Assembly (NCBI RefSeq): GCF_021155765.1
Contig: NC_060113.1
Location: forward strand, 1 to 64,000
Length of the DNA: 64,000 bases
Source of the DNA: Diprion similis
Taxonomy: Eukaryota; Arthropoda; Insecta; Hymenoptera; Diprionidae
Direction of reading: 5' to 3'
The notes under the pieces were generated by a model that saw nothing but the letters and a program-made list of their open reading frames with translations, did no database searches and was not told the DNA's origin. Below, one piece after another: positions 1 to 13,524 of the stretch; position 1 is the first letter of the stretch, and each line of letters opens with the position of its first letter. Both the position numbers and the translations under genes were made by a program.

Positions 1-109
1 AAAAGCAACTGGATGTCGGTCAAAAGACGACGATCACGCGATAAGATATCCTTCAAGGCCATTCTCAAATTTACCCAACTTGTTCCTTGTAAGCGTAATA
101 GAATCTACC

Positions 110-112
<3 letters not shown>

Positions 113-199
<87 letters not shown>
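113..199. repeat. poly-C homopolymer, 87 nt
   Basis: An uninterrupted run of 87 cytosines lies on the plus strand (poly-G on the minus strand). It produces false poly-Pro and poly-Gly open frames. Such tracts can form i-motif or G-quadruplex structures and are prone to length errors in sequencing, so the exact length is uncertain. Confidence 0.97.
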
Positions 200-202
<3 letters not shown>

Positions 203-1664
203 ACCCCTTTGGGTCACTTCCGTAAAACGCGAATGACCAATGATCCGTAAATTTGCTAGCGATACCGGGATATCCGGTCGGCTGGAAATCCTGGGGAATT
301 GTGAAATTCTTGATACGTATATCGTTGAAGTAATGCGACATCGTCGAACTGTAATGCTCGTACTTTGTTTGACCTTGGGTTAATACAGTATGTTGGTGTT
401 GTTTCTTGTTATTATATAGGTACTTGTTGTTGCTTGCAGTGGGATTTTTTTTTTTACCTCATTTACTATGCACTGCGTATATTATGTGTATTATATGGTT
501 TGCACGCAATCCTATGCTAATTAGGATTCAAGATCGTTTCTTTTTTTTTCTCACTTTGAACGAACGTCGTAATTTCTGACGCGCAGATCCTTTCCGGAGT
601 AGTTGAGTTGATATAGGGAATAAAAAATATGACTGGTTGCATTTACTATTTTTTTTTTTTTTCTTTTGCGGAATGGAACGCTTTTCTTGTTGACGTTACC
701 GCAATTTTTTGTAACTACAATTTTTCTACGCGGCAAATTAGATATGTGTCTATGTATATGGTTGTGATTAGTAAAAAATAGGAGGATTCCAGCGGTAACG
801 TTAACAAAAAAAAAAACTAGTTTCTTCAAAAACTGTACTTAATCAGTCTCTCGTTTTATCGAAGTGGTAATAAATCCAAGAGTAATTTTTTTCTCTTCTA
901 TTGCTACTTCTAATCATACTTAAGGTAGATAAGGTCTCGAATGAAAGGGAGACGAGGGTGAAACATAGATAGGTGATTGTATTCGGTTCTATACTGATTC
1001 TATTTTTTGGTCTAGCTGCAGTGCAAAATTGATGCTCAATGTGTGCGTAGAGTTATACTGCGGTTCGTGGTAAACATCGAAAGATTTGAAGAAAAAAAAT
1101 ATGAGTTATTTTTAGCTGTAACCTATCACGATAATGCCGCGTTACGTTGTAGTAACTGTCTTTTCCTTCACCGCTCGAGACTTTCAAACTCCATTGCCAA
1201 AAAGCTATTTCCAGCTCATCACTCTTTTTTTTTTTTTTTTTTTTTCTTCTTCTTGCATGTAAAATTAACACGAAGAAATCATCTTGCTACGCGGAGAAAC
1301 GCTAGATTCCGTCGCGACGATAAGAACCCCATCATTTGCATATGCGGCCACACTGAGCCAGGAAGGAAACTGGACCATTACCTCATCAAGACCATTAATC
1401 GAGCAGTAACGATATAAGCGGTGGGTTTTTAAGCGATGCTTATAATACTGTTACATGTATTATATATATGACGTTACAAGTGCAGTGCATTGGAATAAGA
1501 CGAAATTATATGAACAGAGTGTGGAGTTGTGAATGATTGGAAAACCATGATATAAGGTGATGGTGGCTCTCTTGACTACTTACTTTGATATGTGTTCTTT
1601 ACTTCTGCCACTGGTACTTCAAGTGTCTCTCTCGTCACGGTAGAGTGTTCCTTTCGCGTTATTT

Positions 1665-1703
1665 TCTTCTTCTCCTTCTTCTTCTTCTTCTTCTTCTTCT
1701 TCT
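1665..1703. repeat. (CTT)n microsatellite
   Basis: A near-perfect pyrimidine triplet tract that generates poly-Leu or poly-Arg false frames. A separate T21 run lies at 1225-1245. Confidence 0.9.
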
Positions 1704-1941
1704 CGTTTCCTTCCTTAAAGGAACAAAAGGAAAAAATCCCCGATTATTTTTAATACAGATGCGCGATTTTTTGTTGAACCGCGAATCGTCGTGGCTACCT
1801 ACCACCTGCGCGTGATGAAATACTCGGTGAATGAGGGCTGAGCTCGCGAGGCCCCGTTTATATACCGAGCCAGGCGGGCCCCGTGGAGATGAGTCCCCCT
1901 CCACCTTGGCACTCACCGTTTCCATCGCCGATGCCGCAGTC

Positions 1942-1976
1942 GCCACCACCACCACCACCACCACCACCACCATCGC

Positions 1977-2010
<34 letters not shown>
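1942..2010. repeat. compound (CAC)n(ATC)n microsatellite
   Basis: About ten CAC triplets are followed by a short interruption and about ten ATC triplets. Both strands are open in several frames here (His, Pro, Ser, Asp or Gly runs), but these are repeat artefacts rather than exons. Confidence 0.93.
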
Positions 2011-2011
<1 letters not shown>

Positions 2012-3239
2012 CGCAACAGCAAAGGCAAATGCAAGGGCACCCCTCGCTTATACGCATCGACTTGGACGTGCAGCTGATATGCATTCCCAGATATTCACAA
2101 CGAACGCGGTATGCGCGAACGTAGAAAGCGATAACCGAACACGAACACCCAAGCACGTACTCACTCCTGTACTTTGGCTTGGCTCTGGACAACAACGGCT
2201 ATTCTCGACGTTTAGGTGATACTTCACTTCTTCCTCCGACCCGACATCGCTTGTCATCGATTCGCCACGCCATGCAGAGGCATGGAAACATCACTACAAA
2301 CGGGCCTCAAAGCATATATACTTGGGACTACACCTGTAGCCTGAAAACTTAATCATTCGTCACCTCCGTTACCTTATTCGTAGGTAATTCGTTATATCGT
2401 CTTCAGACTTATCATCGGTCAAAGGAGAGTGAAGAAAATTTGAAATATACGCACTACATCTAGTGAAGGAGTGTTTGGACAGCAAGCTTCCGAGAATCAT
2501 TCGTACGTCACGCGTCGTCAGGACGATGACTGTCGGAGAACTTGAATTTCGTTTCCTGTTTTGTAAGATGAAAACGGTTAATTGAACCTTCAAACCGTAA
2601 TTCCTCGAGGTAAATGCCCGTTTATAAGTTATTCCAGTTAATTTAGATTTAAACTCTGTTATACCAGTTTCGAGGAAGGTCATTGACAAGTCCAAGGGTG
2701 TTGTTGTGTGTTTGTTTTTCACTCTTTTTTTCTTCTAAATAAACAAACAAAAAGAATCCTATGAAATATATTTTGCCGTTATGCTTAGTCAGTAGCACCA
2801 ACAATCCTCTGCAAAGATTGGAAGTTCGCCGACGTAGGGTCGACTTGGTAGTAAATCAGACTCGGACATCGTCTTGGTTTCCGAGTGGGTTTTACCCTCA
2901 ATGATCGGCTGAGCATGGAATTGATATTACACGGTCGTTAACGTGATATCAAACTGAAAAGCTATTTTCGACACTCTGCGAGCAATTAACGCCCAACTTT
3001 GACGACTCTTATACTTTATACACCAATAGAGACACTCTACGGAGGTTGCCATGTGCGGGTGTGGAGATGAGAGACCAAGGGAGCTTTACGTTGGCATTCT
3101 TATACCGTATAAACATACTTCGTACTTTCGTACGTGTGTAACTCCTGGTGGACCAGCAAGACGACCGAGGTAATCGTATTGATGCAATGCACGTCGTGCA
3201 GATTGTAATACGGGTATTATAACGCGAAACTAGGTGTAA

Positions 3240-3300
3240 CAACATCATCCTCGTCGTCATCATCATTATCATCTTTGCGATGATGATGATCATCATCATC
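3240..3300. repeat. interrupted (ATC/GAT)n microsatellite
   Basis: Runs of CATCAT and TCGTCG switch to GATGATGAT and back to CATCATCAT, so the block is partly self-complementary and could form a short hairpin. Confidence 0.75.
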
Positions 3301-4280
3301 TTGCAACGGGCCCAAGGTCTCTGAAACGGCGACAGTGGTCGTCGCCCTCCTCCTACTCCTCCTTCTTGTCCACCTCCTTCTTTACTCGATGCTCGACCCG
3401 AGCCACACCGGTCGCCGAGACTGCGGCAGGTATTCAACTTCTGAAATATCACCTAGAGTTTCTAACCGTTTCGCAGGATCGTTCCAGCGAAACAGGAGCA
3501 AACGGGTGTTTCACGGACACGATCGAATCCAGTAAACATTATTGTCACTTTGGTGCGGCGTCGTCTTTTCGAGGGTAATTTTAGCGGATCATCGATTAGA
3601 GTCAAGGTACACCCTCATCGTTCAGACTCAACTATAATATCGAAATTGTTCGAATGTATATTGGATATTCGAGCGGGGAGATTACACCTCGAATACGTGT
3701 GGCAGGTCGTTATTAACGGTACATTGACTATACACCTCGACGATCCGGTGAAACGAATTTCGTAATTCATCGACAGGTTCTGAAGCCCTAACTGACTGGT
3801 TAGCGAGTCGACTCGTCGATGATAGAAGATATCATCTTTTGTAGTGTATTATGAAGATATCATCGCTAGACGACGTCACATGTCGTTTATACTGTACGGT
3901 ATAACGACAACAACAACGGGTGCTTGTAGTATAAGCACCCGTTCTCAGGCAGGCAGGCATATAGACACATGGGACTCTCGGTGATGAAAACGAAGAAGAT
4001 GCTGGAAAGATCAAGAGAAAGAGAAGGAGATTCACGAGGGTAAGGGGGTGGGGGAGGTAGCAGGGCCAGGTTCACTGGTTATACTCGCGTCTTTGTCCTG
4101 GGTCCGACTCTCCCTATATCTATCTCCTATACCTGTGTATATATACCTATATGTACATACAGTATATACAGTATATACATAACGCTTTTCTTATACACCG
4201 AGAGTAAGCAGCCAAAGTTATGCCGGCTGCCATTGATGCTGCTGTGAGACTTACGCGACGACAGCTTCTGCTCTTGGTGC

Positions 4281-4320
4281 TGGTGATGGTGATGGTGATG
4301 GTGATGGTGATGGTGATGGT
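4281..4320. repeat. (GGTGAT)n hexanucleotide microsatellite
   Basis: About 6.5 tandem copies of a GGTGAT-type hexamer. On the minus strand it reads as poly-His or poly-Ile-Thr false frames. Confidence 0.92.
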
Positions 4321-4860
4321 GCAGCACGCGATACGCGGGGTGAAGGGCGGCGAGTTCGGACCGGCTAGAAACTCGTGAAGAAGATCGTCGTCGAGGAGAA
4401 AGAGAAGGAGAAGAAGGTGGTGGAGGAGGAGGAGGAGAAGGAGGAGGAGGACAAGCGAGCATTGAGAAACTGTGAGGGTATATACATGGGCATAGATATA
4501 TAACAACTCGCTTGCTGCCAACTCTTGCCCTCGCCGCGAGTTTAGAGCTAGAGGTATAGGTATAATACCATTTTGCTGCCTGTACCTATGCAGGCTCTCC
4601 AGGTACTGGTTTACTCGTTTACGGTCTTTCTTTGCAGTCGGCCAAGCTATGCACAACCACCTTGTACACCTCGGGGCCCCAGGAACGAGAAGTAGCGTAG
4701 CCGCTTGTCTTCGCCAGTCTTGACGGGGGATGGGGGGCGGGAGGGAGAGAGGGAGGGAGTTAGGGACGCTCGGGGGTGGATCCGACGATCGCGGAGCTGC
4801 CGGTGCTATTTTGAGCGTCCGTCGTGCTGCCGTTGCCTCCTCCCTTCTCCTCCTCTGCCC

Positions 4861-4894
4861 CGTCTTCTTCATCTTCTTCTTCTTCTTCTTCGTC

Positions 4895-4926
<32 letters not shown>

Positions 4927-4942
4927 CTTCTTCTTCTTCTTC
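4861..4942. repeat. (TTC)n microsatellite, about 80 nt
   Basis: A long TTC/CTT tract with a few interruptions. It is purine on one strand and pyrimidine on the other (triplex-prone) and yields poly-Glu false frames on the minus strand. Confidence 0.93.
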
Positions 4943-6222
4943 AATATTATATCCTTTAGCGTGCATATCACCGGCGGCGAAGGGACTTCTGCTGCATCAG
5001 AGCAGAGCAAAGGAGATCCTGCGAAACGGGTTGAGGCCCTGCAGGCCAGGTTTTGCAGTTCTGAGTGAGCGAGGGGGATCGTTAAAATAATCGCATGGCT
5101 AGTATAGGTATAGGTATAGACCAGCAGGTACTGCCTATGCCATTTTCGTCCTCGTCCTCGTCTTCGTCCTCGTCCTCGAACGACCTCCTCGCATCCGTGA
5201 TATGCACCTCTAAACGATGGAACGAGAGAGTGAAGTACCTCTACCTACTCTAGAATGCCGCGTTCTGAAACGCGAATTCAGTTTATTATACCTTGGCTGC
5301 AATTCTTGTACACCTATACGTTTCAAATTTTTACATTTATATTTTCTTTTCAATCAAACTTTCAGGGTTTCAATACTTGTATAAATAATATTTTATCAGT
5401 AAAATAGTCTGGATAACTAACTGCGTCGGCCTTCAGGGGAATAAAAAAAAAACAATCTTCATCTCGGCTGCAAACATAGACGAGTAAACGACTGAGAAAT
5501 TATGTATTCTATTTTGGGTCAGACGCACCATTAATCGAGCCACACACTGTACTTGAGACTTGCGCAGTTTGTCTCATACGAATTGTATAATATTATGTTG
5601 GTATAATGTTTGAAATAAAAATGTATATAAGAAAACAAAAAAAAACAAAACATAAACTGCCGGGGAAAGGGGGACAAATAGACTAACAAATGTGCAGAGA
5701 ATAAAACGTGCTCATGCAGCGATTACATCGTTTATTATTATTATTATTATGTATACATATACACACAGTGATTTTACATTCGCGCACTGATTACAACACC
5801 ATATTTTTTATGTACAAGTTAATTCTCTGTTTATACCTATACATATAATCTCAACGTATTATACCCTCGTAAGATTATTTAATTAATCATTTTGCAACAT
5901 CATTGCCGAGCTTATACTCACCCATCTACTTACCTACCTATACGCAACGCGTGCTTATCACGAAAGATCAGAATCGATCGAGCGAAGCGTCATAATGTAA
6001 TTCTTGTGCGTACATTGTAGTATCCGATCGTCATACTATACCTATACACGTACAGGTTCGGTATGTGGGTGTGTAATTTTATGTAGACCTGTACCGGAAA
6101 GAGGAACGTTGTTCGTGAGTACAGATATTCTTCTCAACATATACAGCTGCGGTAAATTCGGCACGCGTATTATACCACCCCCACTTTGTATATATATGTG
6201 TAGAAGTGAGATAAAAAATAAG

Positions 6223-6226
<4 letters not shown>

Positions 6227-6256
<30 letters not shown>
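6227..6256. repeat. (GA)n microsatellite
   Basis: About 14 tandem GA dinucleotides. GA tracts can bind GAGA-type factors in insects, but no promoter or gene is evident nearby. Confidence 0.9.
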
Positions 6257-6259
<3 letters not shown>

Positions 6260-7349
6260 TGAATTTGCCAATACGGGACCCAGGACAGGTTTATAATCGG
6301 TAATTTCTAGGCGAATGGCGAATGTATCAAATACCAATGACTGAGACCTTTGACAAATTCAAGAGATTTATTTCCTTTTCACATTATTCTCTCTGTATTT
6401 AATATATCATGCATGACTCGCAAAGTGGAAGGTGATTCCGTTTTTCTTCTTCCGCACTGTCGGACACTACGAAAAAATTTACAATTTTTTTCGAGGTGGC
6501 ATGGTCTCTTTCAAAAAATTCCTGCTCCTTTTATCCTAAAATATTGTTTCGAATATCTGGATTGTATACAGTTTTCCGAATTAATAATTCAAAACCTGAA
6601 TACGGGCTCGAGAAGCTTGAAGGTGACGTGGGGAGAAAAAATACGGCGAGCAACATCAAGTGGAGAAAAAAACCGTTTGAAAAAAATGACGAAAAAGTGT
6701 GAAATGATTGCCAGATATTTAACGACTCATCGGAGACGATCGCTAATGTTACGGTCCCACCCCATCACCTCGCATGTTTCTCATTATTCCATTGACATTT
6801 CTCACTTTATAGGCATTATATATATATATGTTTAGGCTTTCGTGCACGTGATCGGTATTGGTATTACCTAGGTATATACATATATGAGTATACTAATTGA
6901 ACATTGTCACGCACGTGACCGGGAGTTTTTTTTTTTTTTTTTTTTTTATTACAGTGATATGTCTATATCTATAAGGACACGTAAAACGTACGTAGCAATA
7001 TGTACGCCCGTGACGTACAACAGGTGTTGCTGCTGTTGCTGCTGCTGCATTTCGCGATGATGACTTACTTGACTGACTACTGATTGACTGACGCATGATA
7101 TAGGTATCGACGATCGTTAAAAATCTTACAACGTATGCTAAATACAAATTTTCATTCCAACACTTGTCGCGTATTATAATCTGCTTAGTATAACAGGAAC
7201 TTGCGCCGATGGGAATCGGCACGCTGAAAATCGGATAAAAAAAAATTATGGCAGAATAATAGAGGCGATTAAATTTAAGTATATATGTATGGAATTACAC
7301 GGGTCAAGAAAAAAATAAAAAAAAATACATGTACATATATGTATGTATA

Positions 7350-7381
<32 letters not shown>

Positions 7382-8289
7382 GGGTTTTTATTTACATGAA
7401 TAAAATCTTAATTTATTTTATACTTATATTATAATAGGCTGCACGTTGAAATGAAAAAAAATGACGAACTTTATCTCGTAAGAGATTATTTTTTCTGTTA
7501 TTAGTCACGTGGAAGAAATGAAAATTTGACATGAAGGATCCGATTATATTTGCACAATCTAATTAACACTACGGATTATAATGTGTTAATAACAATATTA
7601 GAATATAAAGGCCACAATGAAAGCGGCAAGAAATGGAAAATTTCCATCGCTCACCCTTTAACAACCTACATTAATATATATATATACACACACACACACA
7701 CTCATACCAACTGCCCGAATAAAATTCCAGGCGGCAGGTGAATCACACAAAGATTCGTCTCACCTCCCCCTGCAGTTCTTGCTGCAGGCAACTCGATCCC
7801 CCCATAGAACGCGGGCCAAAAGAAAGTTCCCAACTGCAATTTCTCAATGGTCGGTTTCATATATATTGGATTCAATTGAATAATGGCGCGGCTGGTTATC
7901 ACCCATCCCGAGTCGGTCGGTATTCGCCGTCGCGTCCGTGTCTCACGCGTGTGCAATGCTGCCGAAAGTCTTTGCCCGTGCTCCTTTTCTCTTCTCTCTC
8001 TCTATATTTCTCTCTTTCTCTCTTTATAGCTTCAAACCGTCATTGCGATCGGGCCCCGGCGTCGTTAGCCCGTGCACCGTATATTAAATCAATGGTATAT
8101 ATATATATAAACACATGCACGTGTACATGTGCTTGTCCTGTATATTAGCTATACGTTATGCTGAAGTTGCCATGCTTGCCATCACATCGTCCGACTTGCC
8201 GCTCGTATAACGTGTAGAAGATCAACGACGCGTATATATCGTTAAGATATCGTAAACAAGACGCATACGTCGAACATAACATTCGGGTT

Positions 8290-8302
8290 ATGTGTGTGTG
8301 TG

Positions 8303-8341
<39 letters not shown>
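8290..8341. repeat. (GT)n microsatellite
   Basis: About 25 GT dinucleotides with one TCTA interruption. Smaller CA/GT tracts occur at 7685-7701 and 11270-11299, and T homopolymers at 6926-6947 and 9847-9873. Confidence 0.92.
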
Positions 8342-8344
<3 letters not shown>

Positions 8345-8765
8345 ACAATTTGTTCGATTCCAACTTCTCCTGATCAACCTTGGCCATTTTTTTTTCATTC
8401 TTCTAGAATCCGATTTAACGGAAAGATTCTTAACGAAAATCACGTTATTCGTACACCCGAAATTTTTTGTTAGAATGACTTGCGAAAAAGGGTTTTTCTT
8501 TTTTGCTTGCACGCGATAATCGTTAGAAATTTTTTCTGTAATGTTTGATTCACTTGTTTTTCTCAATTTTAATCACCGCACGGGTAAGACGTCAAGGCTT
8601 GACTTTGAACTTCGTTCAATTCCACGGTTCAATATCCAATTAAATGGAAGGACGCGTATGAATACGCATGTATACGTTATACGGATTAGCCAACTTAACC
8701 CTTTGAGGCATGCGTTATAGTGCTGATTCAACTTTTATGAAAAGATGGTATCTTGCGGATTTTGC

Positions 8766-9080
8766 GCTCGCTGATTACGAATCTGAAATCAAGTTTAAAA
8801 AATTCAAGATAGTGGATCCAATATGGTGGACTAAAACTTCAAATTTCATCGTATACGGTCGAAAAACTCTATACAGGAGTTTTCGGGGTCACTGATTGGA
8901 TTCGCAATGTTGAATTTTCAAAATCTGATTTCAGATTCGTAATCAGCCACCCCATAAACCCTCGGACATAGTTTTTTCCTCCGGATGCGATCGAATTTGA
9001 AATTCTCGTCCGCCATATTGGGTCCGCCATCTTGAATCCTTAAAATCTGATTTCAGACTAGTAATCAGCGACCCCAAAAA
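8766..9080. repeat. dispersed repeat, inverted-pair copy (GATTACGAATCTGAA family)
   Basis: The left side carries the motif GATTACGAATCTGAA followed by a 'ggatccaatatgg' type string. The right side carries the reverse complement twice (GATTCGTAATC and CTAGTAATCAG, each next to 'gccatattggg' or 'gccatcttga' text), giving an imperfect palindrome of about 315 bp. Related copies occur at 14324-14482 and in intron 7 of two esterase genes near 26250-26530 and 31780-32045. It behaves as a dispersed, probably transposon-derived repeat. I do not recognise a named family. Confidence 0.7.
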
Positions 9081-11264
9081 CTTGTAATTCATGTAAAGCA
9101 TATACAGTTGAAGAGGAGTAACAGTCTCCGAAATGAATTATCCCTTCAATTTGTCAATTTTTTTCAATCAATTTATTTCTAACAATAATAATTCACATTA
9201 TATGTCTAAAAGTTCTCTAAATGTACAAAAAAACTTATATAAAATAAGTGGTAAGAATACTTGCCACTACGACTCAAAGGGTTGAACCGAACACGAAGCC
9301 GAACATGGTTAAAACTCGAACTAACTAAAATACTGGACTAGACATTTCCATACCAGTTTTACGCCATTCCAAAAAGCTTCGGGTGTTTGATTTTTGCCAC
9401 TCCATTTGAAGGTGCATAGTCTTATTATACTCATAAACATATGCATCGAATACGCCGTATACGGTTAGTTCACCGTCGAAGACGTATAATATACATACAC
9501 CTATGTATGCTGCATAAATACGTTAATGAGAGGTTATATTACAGATTCTTGTTGGATACCTTCTTTATCTTCTGGTATATGATGGATGCCTCTGACTAAG
9601 AGCTGGTAGGTGATTGCCCTGATTGCATGTGCGTGCCGTTTCTTCGTCCTCGTCTTGTATATGGAAGGGGTCTACCTGCCGGACGGTTCTCGCAGATTCT
9701 GCGGCGGAATTGCAACCGCGATAGGGCTGCGAACTTACCGCATGCCCTGCGCTGCTGCGAATCTCCTTCTCGTTCTCATCCCGTCCGTCCCACGGCTTAC
9801 GATACCAGACTTCAGCGCTTATACTCCTCGCAGTTCAACTCTGGTCTTTTTTTTTTTTTTTTTTTTTTTTTTTCCCGCCTCGCCTCTTCTCAGTGGAAAA
9901 TAGTTGAAACGGTGAATTTATCGCGTCGATCCTTCTTAGAATCGGTCTGAAAATATAACTCGCGGTATTTTTGTTTTGTTATTTATTTATTGGTTTTTTT
10001 TTTTTTTCCTCTCATCAAATCTTTATGCTTATGTTTATTTTTTTTTTGTTACTGATTTATTGATTTCTTGTCGCTTTCGGAGAATTTTCCGTGTACCGGT
10101 TTATCTTGAGTAAATTTCGTCGTTGTTAATTTTCAGTCACGTGATATTGGAAAATGTTCTCATAACGTCAGAGGTTGGTTGTTGACGCCATTTTATCAAC
10201 ACATAACCTAAGTTTTTAAGTTCAGTGGAGGCAAATCATAATTCTTGGGTTTTCAAATTAATCATGTGACACATAAATTTAATAAACATAATCAATAATA
10301 TTACTGTTACACTATCCATACGCGAAAAAAGACTGTCAATTGTCAGCTGTCAGCCTGGTTGCATTAGTTTTATTTTTTTCCACCATATCACGGATTGCAA
10401 AATGATGATCCCAATTGCCCGAATCGTGGTAAAAGAATATTACGGGTTTATATATACCTACCTGATAACGCCTAACGATCGTTCGGTCGATCTTCACTCG
10501 GAATTGCCAAATTAAAACTTGTATGTGACGCAACAAGTGATGGGTGTAACTCTTCCTTAATGTGAACGGATAGCCGCGTCGACAAGTCAACAAGAATACA
10601 TAACAGTTTCGTTATGTCACTGAACTTCGAGCGTATTATATATGTATAGATATAGGTAGGTACATACATGTGATATATACAATATGATTGAGAATCGGTG
10701 TTTTTCCTCGCTCCTTTTTCTCTTAATCTCCGCAATATATACTCGGATGCATAAGAAGTCCACCGCGCGCATTTAGGATTCTACGTGTACACACCGACGA
10801 CGACGACGACGACGGATCATCCACCTGTACGTAACTATAAGTATACGTTATACCCGTAAGGCACCTGGATAGATTCCGACGTGCACGCAGCAGCAGCAGC
10901 AATAGCAGCTTGTTGATCTTGTCCGATTAAAAATGTGCGTATGCTATGTGTGTCCGCACTTTTTACTATACCTACCTGTATACAACTCTCGATATATATG
11001 TATGTATAGAGATGTGAGAAAAAGTTGCAAGGGATTCAGCGCTGCAGGGATACACATCCGCGCGGTGCATCATACATATAGATATGTGTACCATACGTTC
11101 TGTTGCCATCCATGGTTTTCTATAAATAGCATCACATATACCGGTAGGATAGGTAGATGCCAACACGTATGCACCTTCGAGGCGTACCTTGGTGTATAAT
11201 TAGCTATACCAATACAGATTTACAGAAGTTGAAGAAGAAGGAGAAGAAGAAGAAGAAAATTATT

Positions 11265-11269
<5 letters not shown>

Positions 11270-11299
<30 letters not shown>
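11270..11299. repeat. (GT)n microsatellite
   Basis: About 15 uninterrupted GT dinucleotides. Confidence 0.92.
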
Positions 11300-11301
<2 letters not shown>

Positions 11302-12442
11302 TGAAGTAGAGATGTGCTCGATGAGTATTGGTGCCTGGATCGACTCCGCGTCCTCCTCCTCCTCATCCGCGTCCTCATCCTTTTTCTTTTACAGCAGCGA
11401 ACGGTATAACGTATATAGAAATACCCGTTTAGACCTTCGGGTTTCAGTGCGATTCCAGGGGGGCCCGAGGATGAGAGGAGAAGGAGGAGGAGTAGACGGT
11501 GTTCGCCTCTTCTGTGTAATAGGCGCGGATAATTATATTCGAGCAGCTACACTCGCCTAAGTCTTCTCTTATCCAGATCTTCTCGAGCCTCAGCCCTTCA
11601 ACCACGCTCTGTGTGTATGTGTTTATGGAAATATGCAACGATGGATTATAAAAAGTTGATTAAATGAATTTTCCGAATTCCTGGAATAGCGATCGATTTC
11701 TTGTGTATAACAATCAAATCCATCTCACGATTTACTCCGACGAAATCTTGACCCGCTTGCCTAACGCCGAGCAGTCTCGGAGAGCAATTCTTGCTCATTG
11801 TACAGCTGGCTCAAGGTTCTCGAAGGTTGTTGGTCTCGGTTCTTCGCTCACTTGCGGCTCGTAGCTTGGATTGTTGGTACGAAAATTAGCAGAGTTGTAA
11901 AATTGCGAACGCTGTATAATAGAACCGTCATCATCGTGTACCTTGCCGTATTTAAACCTAGCCGAATGCCTCCTACTGCGTTGTTTATACTTTAAACAAA
12001 AATCGAAGAATTTTGTCCCCAGCGAAACCGAGACGAGCGACACGCGCAAGCTTCCATTTCGACGTGTAATAATATTATGAAACAATCGCGTTCGTCGCGT
12101 GCCTAATAGCGAAATCGGCTGGTAGTTTTTATAATCTTTTTTCTTTATTACATTGGAACGAAACTCATCTAACCGTTTTGTAAACTTTTAATGTAGAGAA
12201 AAAAATGTTGACGCAATTGCAATTTTATTTCAGCAATTATATACCAATACCCGGTATGTACCTACAATTTGACGAGCGATCATCACGTTTCATCATGCGA
12301 AAGAAAATCTACGGGAGCAATTACAGTTTGTCCGAACGATTTCTCATCGTCGATGAACATTTAAGAAATGTGAAAAGTTTTGCTTGCAAAATTCACTCGT
12401 ATAATTATAATTGTAAAAGATTTTTAACAATTTTGCTTCCAG

Positions 12443-13001
12443 TACCCGGTGCCTCCGGAACCGAAGACCTTGCCAACAAGCAGCGCTGGAACACCGGAGG
12501 AGTCTTTCTCTCGCTTTTCATCCCCGAACATGTCTCTGTCAACGGGGGCACTGGACCTGCTTAAAAGACTCCTGGAACCCGATCCCACCTCGAGACTCCG
12601 AAGCATCATGGGTCTCCAGCGGGTATCCTTCTACAAAAACCGGGATTTCAGAGGCTACACATGCAGGAGCGTAAGTATTGTCGCCTACAAGCCTTTCGGA
12701 TGCCTAGAGGTTGCCTTAAATTTAAGAAAAGTTGCAAGCAACGTGACCATTTTGTATTCTGCATCGATCCTCCACCGCCAGCGAATAAAGGAACAAGACA
12801 GAGGAGGAGGAGGAGGAGGAGGAGGCAGAGATTTATCGGGATTTTCTCGTATGTGTTCAGGTGTCGCCGTTAGAATATCTCCCGGCTACGAAGAAGCCTG
12901 CAGGATCGACGCCCGCGGATGCCTGTGGCAACGATCACTGCAACAGTCATACGTTCGACGGGTTCTCGGATTCCGCGATGCTTCCGGACGGCGGCGTCTA
13001 A
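12443..13001 (+). CDS. protein kinase C-terminus, last two coding exons (possibly S6KL/RSKR-like)
   Basis: Two exons are supported. The first is 12443-12670, with a pyrimidine-rich acceptor ending CTTCCAG and donor AGC|GTAAGT (76 codons, phase 0 at both ends). The second is 12861-13001, with acceptor GTGTTCAG and stop TAA at 12999 (46 codons). The first exon encodes 'LDLLKRLLEPDPTSRLRS', the helix and Arg typical of subdomain XI at the end of a Ser/Thr kinase lobe, followed by 'GLQRVSFYKNRDF'. A Ser/Pro-rich linker precedes it and a polar tail follows. The wording fits the atypical AGC kinases related to S6K (Drosophila S6KL, vertebrate RSKR), but that assignment is from memory of the family and is tentative. 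Upstream exons with the ATP-binding and catalytic loops were not found. The intron contains a GGA microsatellite at about 12801-12823. Confidence 0.62.
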
Positions 13002-13488
13002 TCTCGTCGACGGGGAGTAAAGAAGAAGAAAGAAAAACTGAACACAATGCAACTCCGTCCACGTCTCTCTTAACGAAGAGAAACGTACAATCTTATCCGT
13101 TCCGACATACCTTAAGTACGATTAGTTAGCGAATGCACGTGTGTAACTCTACCTCTCCGTGATGCTGGATTCTTTGTTTCACTGTTTGTTATTGGTTCCG
13201 TAGCACGGAAACCGCCTGCCGTATACGCGTTATCACGATTTCTACAACTGACCTTTTGCCGTGCTGCCGCTCTTTGAGTGACTGATAACGTTGGTTTTCC
13301 TTTATTCTTTTTTTTTTTTATATCGAAAAACGTTTTCCTCTGACGCTATAGCGGAGGCGCATTCTGCTTCAGGTCGGTGACAAATCGCAGAGACGAAGAA
13401 CTGAAATGTGACGAAAATATGGTAACTAAGGCGAGCGGTAATCGTGATAGCGAATAAGGTTACGTAACACAATAACAATAATAATAAT

Positions 13489-13494
13489 AATAAA
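13489..13494 (+). terminator. candidate poly(A) signal AATAAA for the kinase
   Basis: A canonical AATAAA hexamer about 490 nt after the kinase stop codon, at the end of an AAT repeat. The position is reasonable, but AT-rich context makes chance occurrence likely. Confidence 0.35.
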
Positions 13495-13518
13495 TCGAAG
13501 AACGTTTAAAATAATTTT

Positions 13519-13524
13519 TTTATT
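13519..13524 (-). terminator. candidate poly(A) signal (minus strand) for the MDC1-like gene
   Basis: TTTATT on the plus strand reads AATAAA on the minus strand, about 330 nt past the MDC1-like stop codon and only 25 nt from the kinase's candidate signal. If both are used, the two transcripts would be nearly abutting or overlapping. Confidence 0.35.

Larger units (their letters stand above)
1..12442. other. non-coding, microsatellite-rich region
   Basis: I see no convincing protein-coding exon on either strand in this stretch. The longer open frames are low-complexity readings of homopolymers and triplet repeats (Pro, Gly, Ser, His, Glu runs) or lack any family resemblance. The region may be intron or 5' flank of the kinase gene whose last two exons begin at 12443, because that kinase must have upstream exons outside what I could identify. 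The separate microsatellites and a dispersed repeat at 8766-9080 are listed individually. Short exons of under about 40 codons could have been missed by eye. Confidence 0.6.

Noticed and set aside
13-341. Pro-rich and Gly-rich open frames around the start of the window
   Set aside because: They are translations of the poly-C homopolymer.
1659-2195. 178-codon minus-strand frame with Met, Val and Arg runs
   Set aside because: It is made of triplet microsatellites with no conserved domain.
4147-5090. Overlapping Ser, Glu, Phe and Leu-rich frames
   Set aside because: They are readings of GGTGAT and TTC repeats in different frames, with no domain or splice support.
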